Source: Azospirillum thiophilum
GTDB taxonomy: Bacteria > Pseudomonadota > Alphaproteobacteria > Azospirillales > Azospirillaceae
Assembly: GCF_001305595.1 (NCBI RefSeq)
Contig: NZ_CP012402.1
Coordinates: forward strand, 1,290,910-1,354,909
Direction of reading: 5' to 3'
Length of the DNA stretch: 64,000 nucleotides
The notes under the pieces are model-generated. The model searched no databases. It saw nothing but the letters and a program-made list of their open reading frames with translations, and had not been told where the DNA came from. Below are positions 34,056 through 44,080 of this stretch, piece by piece. The stretch's first letter is position 1. Each line of letters starts with the position of its first letter. Made by a program: the position numbers and the translations under genes.

Positions 34056-35819
34056 TCAGATGATGCTTTCCAGTGTCCTGCACAGCCGCGCCACGACCGC
34101 GGTCCAGTCGCCGCGCCGCTCCTGCCGGAACAGACGCATGGTCGGGTACCAGGGCGTGCAGACGCCGTGCTCCAGCCACCGCCAGTCGGGCGCGAAGGGC
34201 AGCACGGTCCAGACCGGCCGGCCGAGCGCGCCGGCGAGATGGGCCGGCCCGGTGCAGGAGCTGACGACGAGATCCATAGTCTCCATGATCGCCGCCGTAT
34301 CGGCGAAGTCGGCGATGTCCCCGCCCAGGTCGACGAAGCTGGCCGGTAGCGGCCCGCACCGCTCCAGATCGCCCCGCCCCGTCCCCTTCTGAAGGCCATA
34401 GACCGAGACTCCCGGCAGATCGAGCAGGGGCCGGAAGGCCGCCAGGCCGGGGGACCGCAGCCGGTCGCCCTTGAACTCCGGGTTGCCGGCCCAGACCAGC
34501 CCGATGCGCAGACCGCGCCGCGGACCGAGCCTCGCGCGCCAGCTCTCCACCAGTGCCGGTTCGGCCCGCAGATAGGCGAGCGGCGCGGGGATGGTGTAGA
34601 GAGTGGCGCGCAGCAGGTAAGGCAGGCTCGCCAGCGCCACATGGAAATCGTGCGGCGGTGCCGGATCGTAGCGGGGAACGACGCCGGCAATCCCCGGCAT
34701 CGACGAGAGCAGCCGGACGAGTTGCCCGTTGCAGTCCAGGAACACCCGCGCACCCTGCGTCTGGAGCAGTGCGGCGTAGCGCGCGAACATGATCGTGTCC
34801 CCCACCCCCTGCTCGTCATGAACGAGCAGGGTGCGGCCAGCAAGCGGGGATCCGTCCCAGACGGGCGAAGCGAAGTCGCGGCGGGGCGAGGAGAAGTCCG
34901 CCATGCGGGACCGCCATTCATACTCCGCGAAACCCTCACTGAACTCGCCCTTGATCAGGAGGCCGTGGGCCAGAGCCGTGTGCGCCTCGGCCAGCGCCGG
35001 CTCCAGCCTGGCAGCGCGGCGTGCCAGCGTGATGGACTGGTCCACCCGCATCTCGTCGCGCGCGACGAGACCGAGGTTGAGATGGGCGTGGGAGCCGTCC
35101 GGCTGCCCGGCGATGGAGAGGCGGAAACAGGCGGCGGCCTCCTCGTAACGGCCGAGATCCTGAAAGGTGATGCCAAGGTTGTTGAGGGTTCCCGGTTGTC
35201 CGGCAGCGAAGCCCAGCGCGCTGCGATAGGCGGCCATCGCCTCCTCCACCCGCCCGAGCCGGCGCAGCGCCACGCCCAGGTTGGTGTATCCCGCCACCGA
35301 CAGCGGCGTCATGCCGAGCAGCGTCATCAGCGTCTCGACCGCGTCCTCGTTCCGGCCGGCGAGGAGGAGCGCGTGGGCGCGTTGCAGCCTCGGTTCCGTC
35401 TGCCACGGGTTGAGCAGCAGCAGACGGCCGAGCGTGTCCGCCACGGCACCATGCTCCCCCCGGTCGGACAGGATTTCGGCAAGGGTGTCGAGGCCGTCGT
35501 AAAAGCCGGGATCCAGCGCCAGCGCCACGCGCGCGCTCGCCCGCGCCTCTTCGAGCCGACCAAGCTGGCGCAAGGCGCCGGCGAGATTGGAAAAGCCGGC
35601 CGCGTTGCCGGGGTTCTGCCGGATGGATTCCCCGATGCACTGCACCGCGATCGCCGGCCGGCCATGCTGAAGCGCCAGCACCCCCAGCAGATGCAGGGCG
35701 TCGGGATGGCCCGGATGGGCGGCCAGCACCGCCCGGTATGCGCTCTCCGCCTCCGCCGCGCGGCCGGCGGCATGGTGGACGAGACCGGCTTGCAGCGCGT
35801 CGGGGCGGCTGGCTTCCAT
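34056..35819 (-). CDS. TPR protein with GT9-like glycosyltransferase domain
   Basis: 587 residues starting 2 nt after the stop of the 35822-38551 gene (TGA CG ATG), so it is probably coupled to it. Eight or so TPR units fill residues 10-290. The GT9-like half begins with EGFAEYEWRSRM near 296, then LVHDEQGVGDTIMFARYAAL near 333, LRIGLVWAGNPEF near 440, CTGPAHLAGALGRPVWTVLP near 520 and TPWYPTMRLFRQ near the end. It has the same order of motifs as the genes at 38773, 40143 and 45422. Other members have DSAVAHLAG where this one has CTGPAHLAG. Substrate unknown. Confidence 0.85.
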   Translation of the reverse strand: MEASRPDALQAGLVHHAAGRAAEAESAYRAVLAAHPGHPDALHLLGVLALQHGRPAIAVQCIGESIRQNPGNAAGFSNLAGALRQLGRLEEARASARVALALDPGFYDGLDTLAEILSDRGEHGAVADTLGRLLLLNPWQTEPRLQRAHALLLAGRNEDAVETLMTLLGMTPLSVAGYTNLGVALRRLGRVEEAMAAYRSALGFAAGQPGTLNNLGITFQDLGRYEEAAACFRLSIAGQPDGSHAHLNLGLVARDEMRVDQSITLARRAARLEPALAEAHTALAHGLLIKGEFSEGFAEYEWRSRMADFSSPRRDFASPVWDGSPLAGRTLLVHDEQGVGDTIMFARYAALLQTQGARVFLDCNGQLVRLLSSMPGIAGVVPRYDPAPPHDFHVALASLPYLLRATLYTIPAPLAYLRAEPALVESWRARLGPRRGLRIGLVWAGNPEFKGDRLRSPGLAAFRPLLDLPGVSVYGLQKGTGRGDLERCGPLPASFVDLGGDIADFADTAAIMETMDLVVSSCTGPAHLAGALGRPVWTVLPFAPDWRWLEHGVCTPWYPTMRLFRQERRGDWTAVVARLCRTLESII

Positions 35820-35821
35820 CG

Positions 35822-38551
35822 TCACAGCAGGACCGGAGCGGACCAGGGGGCAAAGGGAACGAGCGCCTGCCGGGTCCTGTCGGGACGGACGGTGCTTCGG
35901 GCACGCCGGTTCAGCATGGTCGCCACGAAGGAGAAGCTGCTGTTGGACACCGCCACCAGATCGGCCTCGCACAGGACATGGAAGTCGGTGAGGAACTCCG
36001 CCCCGGGGACCGGCTCCGCCAGATCACGGGCGCAGAGCGGCCGGTAGGCGGCGAAGGCGGAGAGGCAGCGCGGATCGTCCGTCGCGACGTAGAGAGCCGG
36101 CCGGTCCAGGCTGGGCCAGACCGCGTCCAGCCAGCGCAGATACCAGGATTCCGGCGCCATCCAGAAAGGGCCCCAGCCGAAGTCGCCGCGCCGGATGTGC
36201 AGCGCCACCACCGTGCTGCCGGCCGCGCGCAGGCGGGTGGTCAGCGCGTCCGCCCAGGGCCGGATCTGCGGTCCCGGCGTGAAGACGCCGCGGAAGGCCT
36301 CCCGGTAAGGTGCCAGGAAGCCGGTGTCGCCGCAGAAATAGGCGGTGACGTCCCGGTCGGCCAGCACCTCGCCTCCCACGCCGCCGAGCGACGCCATGAC
36401 GCTGGCCTCGACCTCCCGCTCCGGCAGGCGGGGCAAGGCCGGGCCGGGGAGCGGATCGTCCAGCCCGTAGAGATGGCGCCCCGGCCAGGGCGGCACTTCC
36501 AGGGTGAGACCATGCCGCGCGGCGTACAGGCGCAGGACCCCATATTGCAGAAGCTGGTTGCCGAACCGGCCATGCCGGCCGAGCAGGGTGGAGGCAAGCC
36601 GGCGCCCCGCCTCCGCCCTCGGCGCCGGCAGGGGCGGAGGCCCGTACCGCCGGGTGAGCAGGTTGACGGCACGCCCGGTAAAGCCCTCCGCCCGGCCTGG
36701 GTTGCTGCGGATCGCCCGCTCCCAGCCTCCCAGCGCCGCATCCGGCCGGCCGAGCGTCTCCAGGGCGCCGGCAAGGGCGGAATGGCCGTCGAACAGGTCG
36801 GGCGCCAGGGTCAGCGCACGCCGGGCATGCTCCACCGCCCCCGTTGCACGGCCGAGATCAAGGCCGAGATCGAGGGCCACTGCCGCCAGTTCCGCGCGAA
36901 TTTCCCCCCGGTCCGGTTCCACCCGGACGGCCCGGTCGAGAATCCCGCGCGCGACACCCGCCTGTCCCCGCCGCCGCTCCGTCCGCCCCAACAGGAACAG
37001 GGTACCGCCATGTTCCGGCCGGAGCGCCAGCGCCTCCCGCAGAGTGCGGGCGGCCGGATCGAAGGCGCCCTGCTCGAACCGCAAGGAGGCAAGGTTGAAG
37101 CGCGCTCCTCCCGCATCCGGATGAAGGCTTGCCACCGCCTTGAACGCGCGGAGCGCCAGGCCGTCACGCTTGAGCCGGTTCGCCGCCAGCCCCAACTCGA
37201 ACCAGACCGTCGAATTGGCGGGATCGAGGGCCGCCGCCCGGACCAGCGCGGCAATCGCGGGTTCCGGCTGCTGGCCGCGGATCAGTTCCTTCCCCTTCTC
37301 CAGCCAGACGGCAGCATCGACCGGCGGCGGCGGTGGCCTGGGTCCGGCATCGGTCGCCAAGCTGTAGAGGCGGCGCTGGGTCAGCAGTTCGATTGCCACG
37401 AAGCGGTTGTCCGGCCGCTGGCGCTCCGTCGAAAGGGCGCCGCCGGTCATCTCGGCCCGCTGCCGCTCCAGCGCGTTGCCCGGCCGCATCGTGTAGTGGA
37501 CGGTCTTCTCGGAAAGCTTCAAGCCATCGAACCGGCGGTGCAAGGCGCGGCCGTAAGCCACATCGTCGGCCACCGCCGGGTGAAACGGCGCTTCCTCCGG
37601 AAAGCCGCCGATCCGGTCGTGGCAGTCGCGCCGGACGCAGAGATTGCCGGGATAGCAGTTTTCCGATGCCTGCCGCCAAACCGGAGTCACCTCGGCGTCG
37701 ATGCTGTCGAAGATCATCCCGGTGCGGACGAATCCGATTTCGGGGGCCTCGTCCAAAGCCTGGATCGTCAGGAAGAGGTGCGGTTCCAGATAATGATCGT
37801 CGGCATCGAGGAACCACAGATAGCGGCCCAGCGCTGCGGCGGCGCCCACGTTGCGTGTCCGCCCTGCCCCCCGGTTGCGGTTGTTGGCGATGATCGCGAC
37901 GCTCAGTTCGGCATGCGCCCGCGCCCAACGCAGCGCCCGTGCCGCGGAATCGTCGGGGGAGGCGTCGTCCACGACGCAGATATGGACCTGCGCGTCAGCT
38001 TGGCCGGATCTTGCGCGATGATAGCGGACCGCCGCCAGGACGCTGTCGAGCGCCCGCTCGATCGTGTCCTCCATCCGGTAAACGGGAATGACGACCGTGC
38101 CGATGAAATCGTAGTCGGCACGGTGGCGGGCGATCCCGGCCAGGGCGACGCCAAGGCCGCTCTCCTCCCTCCGGGATGCCGCGTGCAAACGCGCGGCCTC
38201 GGCGTCGCGTCCCTGAACCAGCCGCAGAACGCCGAGAATATGGGCGAAGTCGTCACGCGGCGCGACGATTTCGCCCAAAGGCTCGATGAGGGCGGCAGCC
38301 TCGTCGACCCGCCCGCTCTGCATCAACACCACGGCCTGGTTGAGGGCAGGCGTGATCACCCCCTCGATCTGCCGTTCCAGGGCGGCGCCGTCTCCGTGCA
38401 ACCAGGCGGCGCGGATGAAAAGCGACAGGGCCTGCGGCCCCTTGCCGGCCCGGTACGCCTCCAACGCCAGGCGCTGCCAGGACACCGCTTCCGCCGGATC
38501 GGCGGCCAGCGCCCGTCGATGCGTGTTCACCCAATCGAGATCGTCCGTCAT
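35822..38551 (-). CDS. Fusion: TPR, GT2 glycosyltransferase, TPR, GT11 fucosyltransferase-like domain
   Basis: 909 residues. Residues 1-140 look like helical repeats. A GT2 domain covers about 148-400: TVVIPVYRMEDTIERALDSV, then HICVVDDASPDDSAA, the DXD motif in LWFLDADDHYL near 247, and FPEEAPFHPAVADDVAYGRA. A second TPR array runs from about 420 to 630. The C-terminal 250 residues resemble GT11: GRHGRFGNQLLQYGVLRLYA near 660 and the donor-binding HIRRGDF motif near 785, with NSSFSFVATML near 880. GT11 enzymes are alpha-1,2-fucosyltransferases using GDP-fucose. Fusing GT2 to GT11 suggests two successive sugar additions. It is the first gene of a two-gene operon with 34056-35819 and diverges from the gene at 38773 across 221 bp. 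Confidence 0.87.
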   Translation of the reverse strand: MTDDLDWVNTHRRALAADPAEAVSWQRLALEAYRAGKGPQALSLFIRAAWLHGDGAALERQIEGVITPALNQAVVLMQSGRVDEAAALIEPLGEIVAPRDDFAHILGVLRLVQGRDAEAARLHAASRREESGLGVALAGIARHRADYDFIGTVVIPVYRMEDTIERALDSVLAAVRYHRARSGQADAQVHICVVDDASPDDSAARALRWARAHAELSVAIIANNRNRGAGRTRNVGAAAALGRYLWFLDADDHYLEPHLFLTIQALDEAPEIGFVRTGMIFDSIDAEVTPVWRQASENCYPGNLCVRRDCHDRIGGFPEEAPFHPAVADDVAYGRALHRRFDGLKLSEKTVHYTMRPGNALERQRAEMTGGALSTERQRPDNRFVAIELLTQRRLYSLATDAGPRPPPPPVDAAVWLEKGKELIRGQQPEPAIAALVRAAALDPANSTVWFELGLAANRLKRDGLALRAFKAVASLHPDAGGARFNLASLRFEQGAFDPAARTLREALALRPEHGGTLFLLGRTERRRGQAGVARGILDRAVRVEPDRGEIRAELAAVALDLGLDLGRATGAVEHARRALTLAPDLFDGHSALAGALETLGRPDAALGGWERAIRSNPGRAEGFTGRAVNLLTRRYGPPPLPAPRAEAGRRLASTLLGRHGRFGNQLLQYGVLRLYAARHGLTLEVPPWPGRHLYGLDDPLPGPALPRLPEREVEASVMASLGGVGGEVLADRDVTAYFCGDTGFLAPYREAFRGVFTPGPQIRPWADALTTRLRAAGSTVVALHIRRGDFGWGPFWMAPESWYLRWLDAVWPSLDRPALYVATDDPRCLSAFAAYRPLCARDLAEPVPGAEFLTDFHVLCEADLVAVSNSSFSFVATMLNRRARSTVRPDRTRQALVPFAPWSAPVLL

Positions 38552-38772
38552 CGGCCGGTTGCCGCCTGCCCGGTGATCCCGCGCTCGCCTGTCAGCGTCG
38601 CACGTCGCAAAAGCCTATGACCTTCATGCCGGTGGTTGCGGGTGCTATGATGCAGGGTTTGCTGCCCAAACGGTTCCATCGCCTATGTATTTAGCGCCCG
38701 CTCCCCTCGGCCTTCAAGGCATGATCGCCACGCGTCCAGGCATCGTGACAGTCTTGCGCAATATGGTTCACT

Positions 38773-40146
38773 ATGCACATCGAAGCGGATGACGCCGGCA
38801 AGGCGCGCAATCAGGATGACCGGGAGGATGACCGGCTCCGCAGGGCCGCGGAGGCGGCGCTCGACGCCGATCCGTCCGACGCTGAGGCGTGGAGCATCCT
38901 GGGCCTGTTGTCGCGCCGCGCCGGAAAGCCGGAGGAATCCATCGCCTGCCACCGTCGCGGGCTGGAACATGCGCCCGACAACGGCGGGATCTGGACCAAT
39001 CTCGGCAACGCGCTGACCGAAGCCGGACGCCTTGCCGAAGGAGTCGCGGCGCAGGAGGAGGCCTTCCGGCTGGAGCCCCGCGGCCGGACGGTCCTGTTCA
39101 ACCGCGTGGTCGCCTTCCGCAAGGCGGGACGGTATGCCGAAGCCCTGGCGGCGATCGATCTCGCCATCAGCGAAAACGGTGGGCCGACAGCGCTCCTGCG
39201 GTGGGAACGGGCGCTGACGCGGTTGCAGATCGGCGACTATGTGCACGGCTTCGACGATTACGAGGCCCGACGGCAGATTCCGTCCTATCGGGCACGTCCA
39301 CCCTCGGCGACGCCGTGGAACGGGGAACCCCTGAACGGGCGCCGGGTCTTCGTGACGACCGAACAGGGCTTCGGCGACGCCCTGCTGGCGGCCCGCTACC
39401 TGCCGATGATCAGAAAGGCCGGCGGCCGGCCGATTTACGAATGCCATTCGGAATTGCGGCGGGTGCTGTCCGGGCTCGACCTGGACGAATGGATGGCGTG
39501 GGGAGCCTCCGCGCCGGCCTGCGACGTCGAGATATCGCAAATGTCCCTGCCGATGCTGTTCCGCACGACGCTCGCCTCCGTGCCGCCGCCGGTTCCGCTC
39601 ACCGTTCCGGCGGAGGCCCGGGAGAAGGCCGCGCGGCTGCTGGGGAACCGGGAGCCGGGAACGCTGCGCGTGGGCATCGTCTGGTCGGGCCGGCCCAGCT
39701 TCGCCGACAACGCCCGGCGCGCCACGCGGCTGGCGCCGTTCCTGGGCCTCGCCGAAATTCCGGGGGTACGGCTCTACAGCCTTCAGAAAGGACCGCAGGA
39801 GGCCGAACTGGACGCGCTCGGCCCGGCGGGCCGGCTTGTGGTGCCGCTCGGCCCCCATCTGGAGGATTTCGCCGATGCGGCTGCGATGATCGAGCGGCTG
39901 GATCTGGTCATCATGACCGACAGCGCCGTCGCGCATCTGGCCGGCTCGCTCGGCACCCCCATCTGGAACCTCGTGCAGCATGTGCCCTACTGGGTCTACG
40001 GCTTCACCGGCGAGCGGACACCCTGGTATCCGTCGATGCGCCTGTTCCGCCAGGGGCCGGAGCTGGACTGGGCGCCGGTCTTCGCAAGCGTCCGCAAGGC
40101 TCTTCACGACGAGGTCCGGCGGCGCACCGCGCATGACGCCCTTTAG
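38773..40146 (+). CDS. Short TPR protein with GT9-like glycosyltransferase domain
   Basis: 457 residues, the smallest of the GT9-like paralogues here, with only about three TPR units (residues 20-130). The catalytic half has YVHGFDDYEARRQIP, FVTTEQGFGDALLAARYLP near 195, LRVGIVWSGRPSFADNARR near 300, DLVIMTDSAVAHLAGSLGTP near 378 and TPWYPSMRLFRQ. The ATG follows a weak ribosome-binding site. The 3' end overlaps the converging 40143 gene by 4 bp. Function by family is sugar transfer with a GT-B fold; donor and acceptor are unknown. Confidence 0.85.
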   Translation: MHIEADDAGKARNQDDREDDRLRRAAEAALDADPSDAEAWSILGLLSRRAGKPEESIACHRRGLEHAPDNGGIWTNLGNALTEAGRLAEGVAAQEEAFRLEPRGRTVLFNRVVAFRKAGRYAEALAAIDLAISENGGPTALLRWERALTRLQIGDYVHGFDDYEARRQIPSYRARPPSATPWNGEPLNGRRVFVTTEQGFGDALLAARYLPMIRKAGGRPIYECHSELRRVLSGLDLDEWMAWGASAPACDVEISQMSLPMLFRTTLASVPPPVPLTVPAEAREKAARLLGNREPGTLRVGIVWSGRPSFADNARRATRLAPFLGLAEIPGVRLYSLQKGPQEAELDALGPAGRLVVPLGPHLEDFADAAAMIERLDLVIMTDSAVAHLAGSLGTPIWNLVQHVPYWVYGFTGERTPWYPSMRLFRQGPELDWAPVFASVRKALHDEVRRRTAHDAL

Positions 40147-43100
40147 CGTGACGCCTCCCTGACCATCCGCTCCAGCGCGGTGCGCAACTCCGCCACGACG
40201 TCGCTCCAGTCGCCCGCCCGCCTCTGCCGGAACAACCGCATCGTCGGATACCAGGGACTATCCGTGCGCTCCAGCATCCATCGCCACTCGGACTCCGCAC
40301 GCACCATGGTCCAGACCGGCCGCCCCAGCGCGCCGGCGAGGTGGGCGACCGCGCTGTCCACGGAGATGACCAGATCAAGTTGCGCCACGACGGCCGCGGT
40401 GTCGGCGAGATCGCCCAGCTCGTTGCCGACATCGCGAAAGCCCACGGGCAGCCGACCGCCCAACCGCTCCAGATCGGCCCGGCCGGCGCCCTTCTGAAGG
40501 GAGACGAAGACGACGCCGGGAAGGTCGAGAAGCGGCAGCAGGGGTTCCAGCCCCGGCGAGCGCTTCGGATCGTCGGGAAGGTCCGGGTTGCCGGCCCAGA
40601 CCAGCCCGACGCGCAGCCCCGCCCGCGCCGGCCCCAGCCGGTCCCGCCACCTCTCGACGAGGGAGGGGTCGGCCGCGAGATAGGGCACCTCCGACGGGAT
40701 CGTCGCCAGGGTCGTGCCAAGGAGATGCGGCAGGCTCATCAGGGCCGCATGACCATCATGCGCCGGTGTCGGGGCGGAGCGCCCGACCACCTCCGCCACG
40801 CCCGGCAGCGTGGCGAGGAGCCGCGCCAACGCGTCATTGCACTCCACGATCACATGGGCGCCGCGCCGCGCGAGCAACGGCGCGTAGCGCGCGAACTGGA
40901 TGCCGTCGCCAAGCCCCTGCTCGTCGTGCAGGAGGATGCGCCGGCCATCGGGATCGCCGCCGTCCCACAGCGGCGTCGGCAGGCCGCGCGCCTCCACCTG
41001 CCCATCGGCCAGCCGGGTGCGCCATTCATAGGCGCGGAACCCCGGCGCGAGATCGCCCCGCATCAGCAGGCAGGTCGCCAGCAGCGTGTGGGCACCGGCT
41101 TCGTCGGGCCGCTCCGCGATGAGGCGGCGGCATTCGGCCTCCGCCTCATCCAGCCGGAGCAAGCCGCGCAGGACCAGCGCGCGGTTCATCCGCGTGTCGG
41201 CACGGTTCGGCTCCAGGACCAAGGCGTGCGACAGGGCGCCGGCCGCCGCCTCGTTTCCGCCGATCCGCATCGACAGAGCCAGTCCCAGGTTGTTCAGCAG
41301 GCCGGCATCGGCCGGCATCAGCGCCAGCGCCCGGCGGCCGACCGTCACCGCCTGTTCGTACAAACCGAGATTCTTCAGCGCGACCGCGAAGTTGCCATGT
41401 GCGCGATGCTCCTCCGGTTCGCGGCGAATCAACTCCCTCAGGATCTCTGCACCCTCCCGGTACCGGTGGAGCAGGAGCAGGCTTTGGGCGAGCTTGAAAA
41501 GGTGGAAGACCCCCTCGGGGTCCAGCACGCTGCAGCAGCGCAGGGGCTGAAGCGCCTCCGCCGTCGCGTTCCGCGCGAGCAGCCGCTCGGCAAGCGCGTG
41601 GAAGGCCTCGATGTCGGTGGGATCAAGGGCAGCCGCCAGGCGCCAGGCCGCCTCCGCCGCAGCGCCCTCCCTCCGCCTCTCCCGCGCCCGGCCTTCCTCA
41701 ATCAGAGCCTCCGGCGCGGGCTCCGCCTGAGGGGTGATCCAGCCGAGACGGCGGAAATCGGCAAGCTCGTCCCGGATGCGGGCTGGATAGCGCTCGTCGA
41801 TGGTCACGCGCCGAAGCCCCGTCCACATGCCGGGCAAAGCACCGTCGTCGAAGCGGCCGGTGGCGTAGAAACGGTCGAGCCGGGCTTGGTTGATCTGCGG
41901 ATCGCGCTCGAAGCCGGCGATCATCTCGCGATGGGCGAAAGCCTCCAGCTTTGCACGGAAACGGTCGGCGCCCCCCATCCAGGTGAAGTGCCAGCCGGCA
42001 TCCGGAACCGGCCGCCCGATCCCCTGCTTGGCCAGATAGCGGGCGCGATTGGCGCCGATGCGACGAATCAGCTCCCAGGGTGCGGCAGCCACCGAGACCC
42101 AGGGGTCGGGCGCCTTCAGGTCGAGGAAGTAGAGGAAGATGTCTAGATGGGGAGCGAAGAGCGTGGCGCCCTCGTCCGGCTCCCAGCGCAGCCGCTCGAC
42201 AACCGGGACGCGCAGGATCTCGTCGGCGTCGGAGATGAGGATCATGTCGCTGGGCCGGCAATCGCCCAGGCCACGCAGGATCGCGTCCCTCTGATGCGCC
42301 TCGCGGTTCCAGGCGAAGCCGCCCGGATCCTCGGCAACCACGATATGGATGATCTTGTCGGCATAGGCCGCGAACCGTGCCCGGTTGTCGGCATAATGCA
42401 GCGGCTTCGCCGCGCCGGCATGGGTGTAGGTCGCCTCGACCAGGACGAAGCGGTCCACCACGGGGTAGAGTTCGGCCAACCGGACCTCCAGCAGATCCAG
42501 TTCATTGTAGAACTGGAAGCAGTCGAAGACCCGGCGCCCACCGGGCGGCAGCGGGGACGGCGGCAGCAGCTCGGGCAACGCGGTTTGGTAGGAAAGCCAG
42601 GCGTCATAGCCTCGCAGAGCCGCCCAGATGCCGGTACGCGCCTCCTCGTCGTTGTGATCGAGGCGAAGCGAACGCTCCACCAGCTCGATCATCGCGCGCG
42701 CCTCGGCCAACCATGCCGGGTCGGCCAGCCGGCGGTCGCCCCCGGAATTCAGATGGGTGCCCAAGGCCTCCATGAGGTGCTGCTGGGCGGAAGCGATTTT
42801 GGCGGTGATCGCCGCGGCAGCCCTCACCGGAACCGGCGCCCGCAGGTCTTCAAGCCAGGCGATCCAGCCTTGCGCCCGCACCGCCCAGGAGGTCTCGGCG
42901 TTCGCGTGGTCGACCTGGGCACGCAGGCGCAGGCCGGCTCCGGACCCCTTCCGCAGGTCGGTCAGGGCGGCCACCGCCGCCTCGGCGTAGCGCCGCGCGT
43001 GCTCCTGCGGATTGTCCGGCACGGGTATGAGGCGCGCGAACCCGGCCCCGCTTTCCGGCAAGGCGCCCAACCGGCTCGACACCACCAGGCAACCGGCGGC

Positions 43101-43952
43101 CAGCGCCTCCAGCACGGCAATGCAGGAGGTCTCGGCGAAGCGGTTGAGATAGGCAAGGCAGGTCGCCTCCCGCAACACCCCGGCCAGCGCCACCTGACCG
43201 AGGCCGCCGAGATACTCCACCCCTTCGGTCTCGCGGCAGCGCTGATACAGAGTGGTGTAGGGATCCCGCTCGCCGGAAACCTGATAGGCTTCGAGGCTCG
43301 AACAGACGCGCAGCCGGGTTCCCGGAATCGCGGCCCGGATCAGCGGGAAGCTGTCCAGCAGCACGTCGAGACCACGGAACGGCGTGCTGGTGTAGGTCAG
43401 CACCGGCGGCCAGGGCTTCGCCGCCAACACATCCTCATCCGGCCCGAACAGGCCGGCGAAGGCCGGGGCGATCCCGTTGCGCATCACCCTGCAGCGCGCC
43501 GGATCGATGGTGAAGGCTTTCAGATACCCTTCCATCTGCCATTGGCTGACGAAGGCGATGCCGTCCAGGCAGTCACGCACCTCGACCTCGGCCAGGTCCG
43601 CCACAGCCGGCTGGTCGACGGCGTGCTGGGTCCAGAGGATCAGTTTGCACTCTCCGCCCAGCTTGGTGCGCAGGCGAAGCAGCAACTCCCGCTCACATCC
43701 GTTGAGGACAACCACGACATCGAAAGCGCGCAGATCCTCAAGGCTCACCGAAGCGATGGGCAGGCAGCGCACCCCGCGCACGGTGACAGCCGTACGCGTG
43801 CCGTTGATCACCGTGACCGGATGACCGGCGGCGGCCAGCACCTCTCCAAGATAGCAGAGTGCCGATTGCGACCCGCCAAGCGGCTGATGGCGCGGCGTCT
43901 CGGGGGTGTAATCTCCCTTCGCCGGGTCTATGAATGCGATCTTGACGGTCAT
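40143..43952 (-). CDS. Trimodular fusion: GT4, GT17, TPR and GT9-like glycosyltransferase
   Basis: 1,269 residues. Residues 1-345 are GT4-like: KIAFIDPAKGDYTPET, GGSQSALCYLGEVLAAAGH, then YTSTPFRGLDVLLDSFPLI and FAETSCIAVLEALAAGCLVV. Residues about 471-740 resemble GT17 (beta-1,4-GlcNAc transferase, bisecting-GlcNAc type): RVFDCFQFYNELDLLEVRL, a FVLVEATYTHAG segment, and MILISDADEILR near 570 with the metal-binding DXD. TPR units run from about 748 to 960. The last 295 residues are GT9-like: GFRAYEWRTRLADG, LLHDEQGLGDGIQFARYAPL, VGLVWAGNPDLPDDP, DLVISVDSAVAHLAGALG and SPWYPTMRLFRQ. Three catalytic folds in one chain suggest ordered assembly of a short glycan. It starts 128 bp from the divergent GT4 gene. 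Confidence 0.88.
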   Translation of the reverse strand: MTVKIAFIDPAKGDYTPETPRHQPLGGSQSALCYLGEVLAAAGHPVTVINGTRTAVTVRGVRCLPIASVSLEDLRAFDVVVVLNGCERELLLRLRTKLGGECKLILWTQHAVDQPAVADLAEVEVRDCLDGIAFVSQWQMEGYLKAFTIDPARCRVMRNGIAPAFAGLFGPDEDVLAAKPWPPVLTYTSTPFRGLDVLLDSFPLIRAAIPGTRLRVCSSLEAYQVSGERDPYTTLYQRCRETEGVEYLGGLGQVALAGVLREATCLAYLNRFAETSCIAVLEALAAGCLVVSSRLGALPESGAGFARLIPVPDNPQEHARRYAEAAVAALTDLRKGSGAGLRLRAQVDHANAETSWAVRAQGWIAWLEDLRAPVPVRAAAAITAKIASAQQHLMEALGTHLNSGGDRRLADPAWLAEARAMIELVERSLRLDHNDEEARTGIWAALRGYDAWLSYQTALPELLPPSPLPPGGRRVFDCFQFYNELDLLEVRLAELYPVVDRFVLVEATYTHAGAAKPLHYADNRARFAAYADKIIHIVVAEDPGGFAWNREAHQRDAILRGLGDCRPSDMILISDADEILRVPVVERLRWEPDEGATLFAPHLDIFLYFLDLKAPDPWVSVAAAPWELIRRIGANRARYLAKQGIGRPVPDAGWHFTWMGGADRFRAKLEAFAHREMIAGFERDPQINQARLDRFYATGRFDDGALPGMWTGLRRVTIDERYPARIRDELADFRRLGWITPQAEPAPEALIEEGRARERRREGAAAEAAWRLAAALDPTDIEAFHALAERLLARNATAEALQPLRCCSVLDPEGVFHLFKLAQSLLLLHRYREGAEILRELIRREPEEHRAHGNFAVALKNLGLYEQAVTVGRRALALMPADAGLLNNLGLALSMRIGGNEAAAGALSHALVLEPNRADTRMNRALVLRGLLRLDEAEAECRRLIAERPDEAGAHTLLATCLLMRGDLAPGFRAYEWRTRLADGQVEARGLPTPLWDGGDPDGRRILLHDEQGLGDGIQFARYAPLLARRGAHVIVECNDALARLLATLPGVAEVVGRSAPTPAHDGHAALMSLPHLLGTTLATIPSEVPYLAADPSLVERWRDRLGPARAGLRVGLVWAGNPDLPDDPKRSPGLEPLLPLLDLPGVVFVSLQKGAGRADLERLGGRLPVGFRDVGNELGDLADTAAVVAQLDLVISVDSAVAHLAGALGRPVWTMVRAESEWRWMLERTDSPWYPTMRLFRQRRAGDWSDVVAELRTALERMVREASR

Positions 43953-44080
43953 GCCTTGAAGGTCGAGGTGGGCCGGCGCTTAATAATGGACCGGCCGGAT
44001 GCTGGAACTTCTTGCTGCATAGCACCAGCCGCCGGCAGGAAGGTCAACCGGCATTTGCGCCATGCGTTGAAAGGCCAAGC

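Noticed and set aside
38683..40134. Minus-strand frame of 483 residues
   Set aside because: Shadow of the TPR-GT9-like gene at 38773, which carries all conserved motifs.
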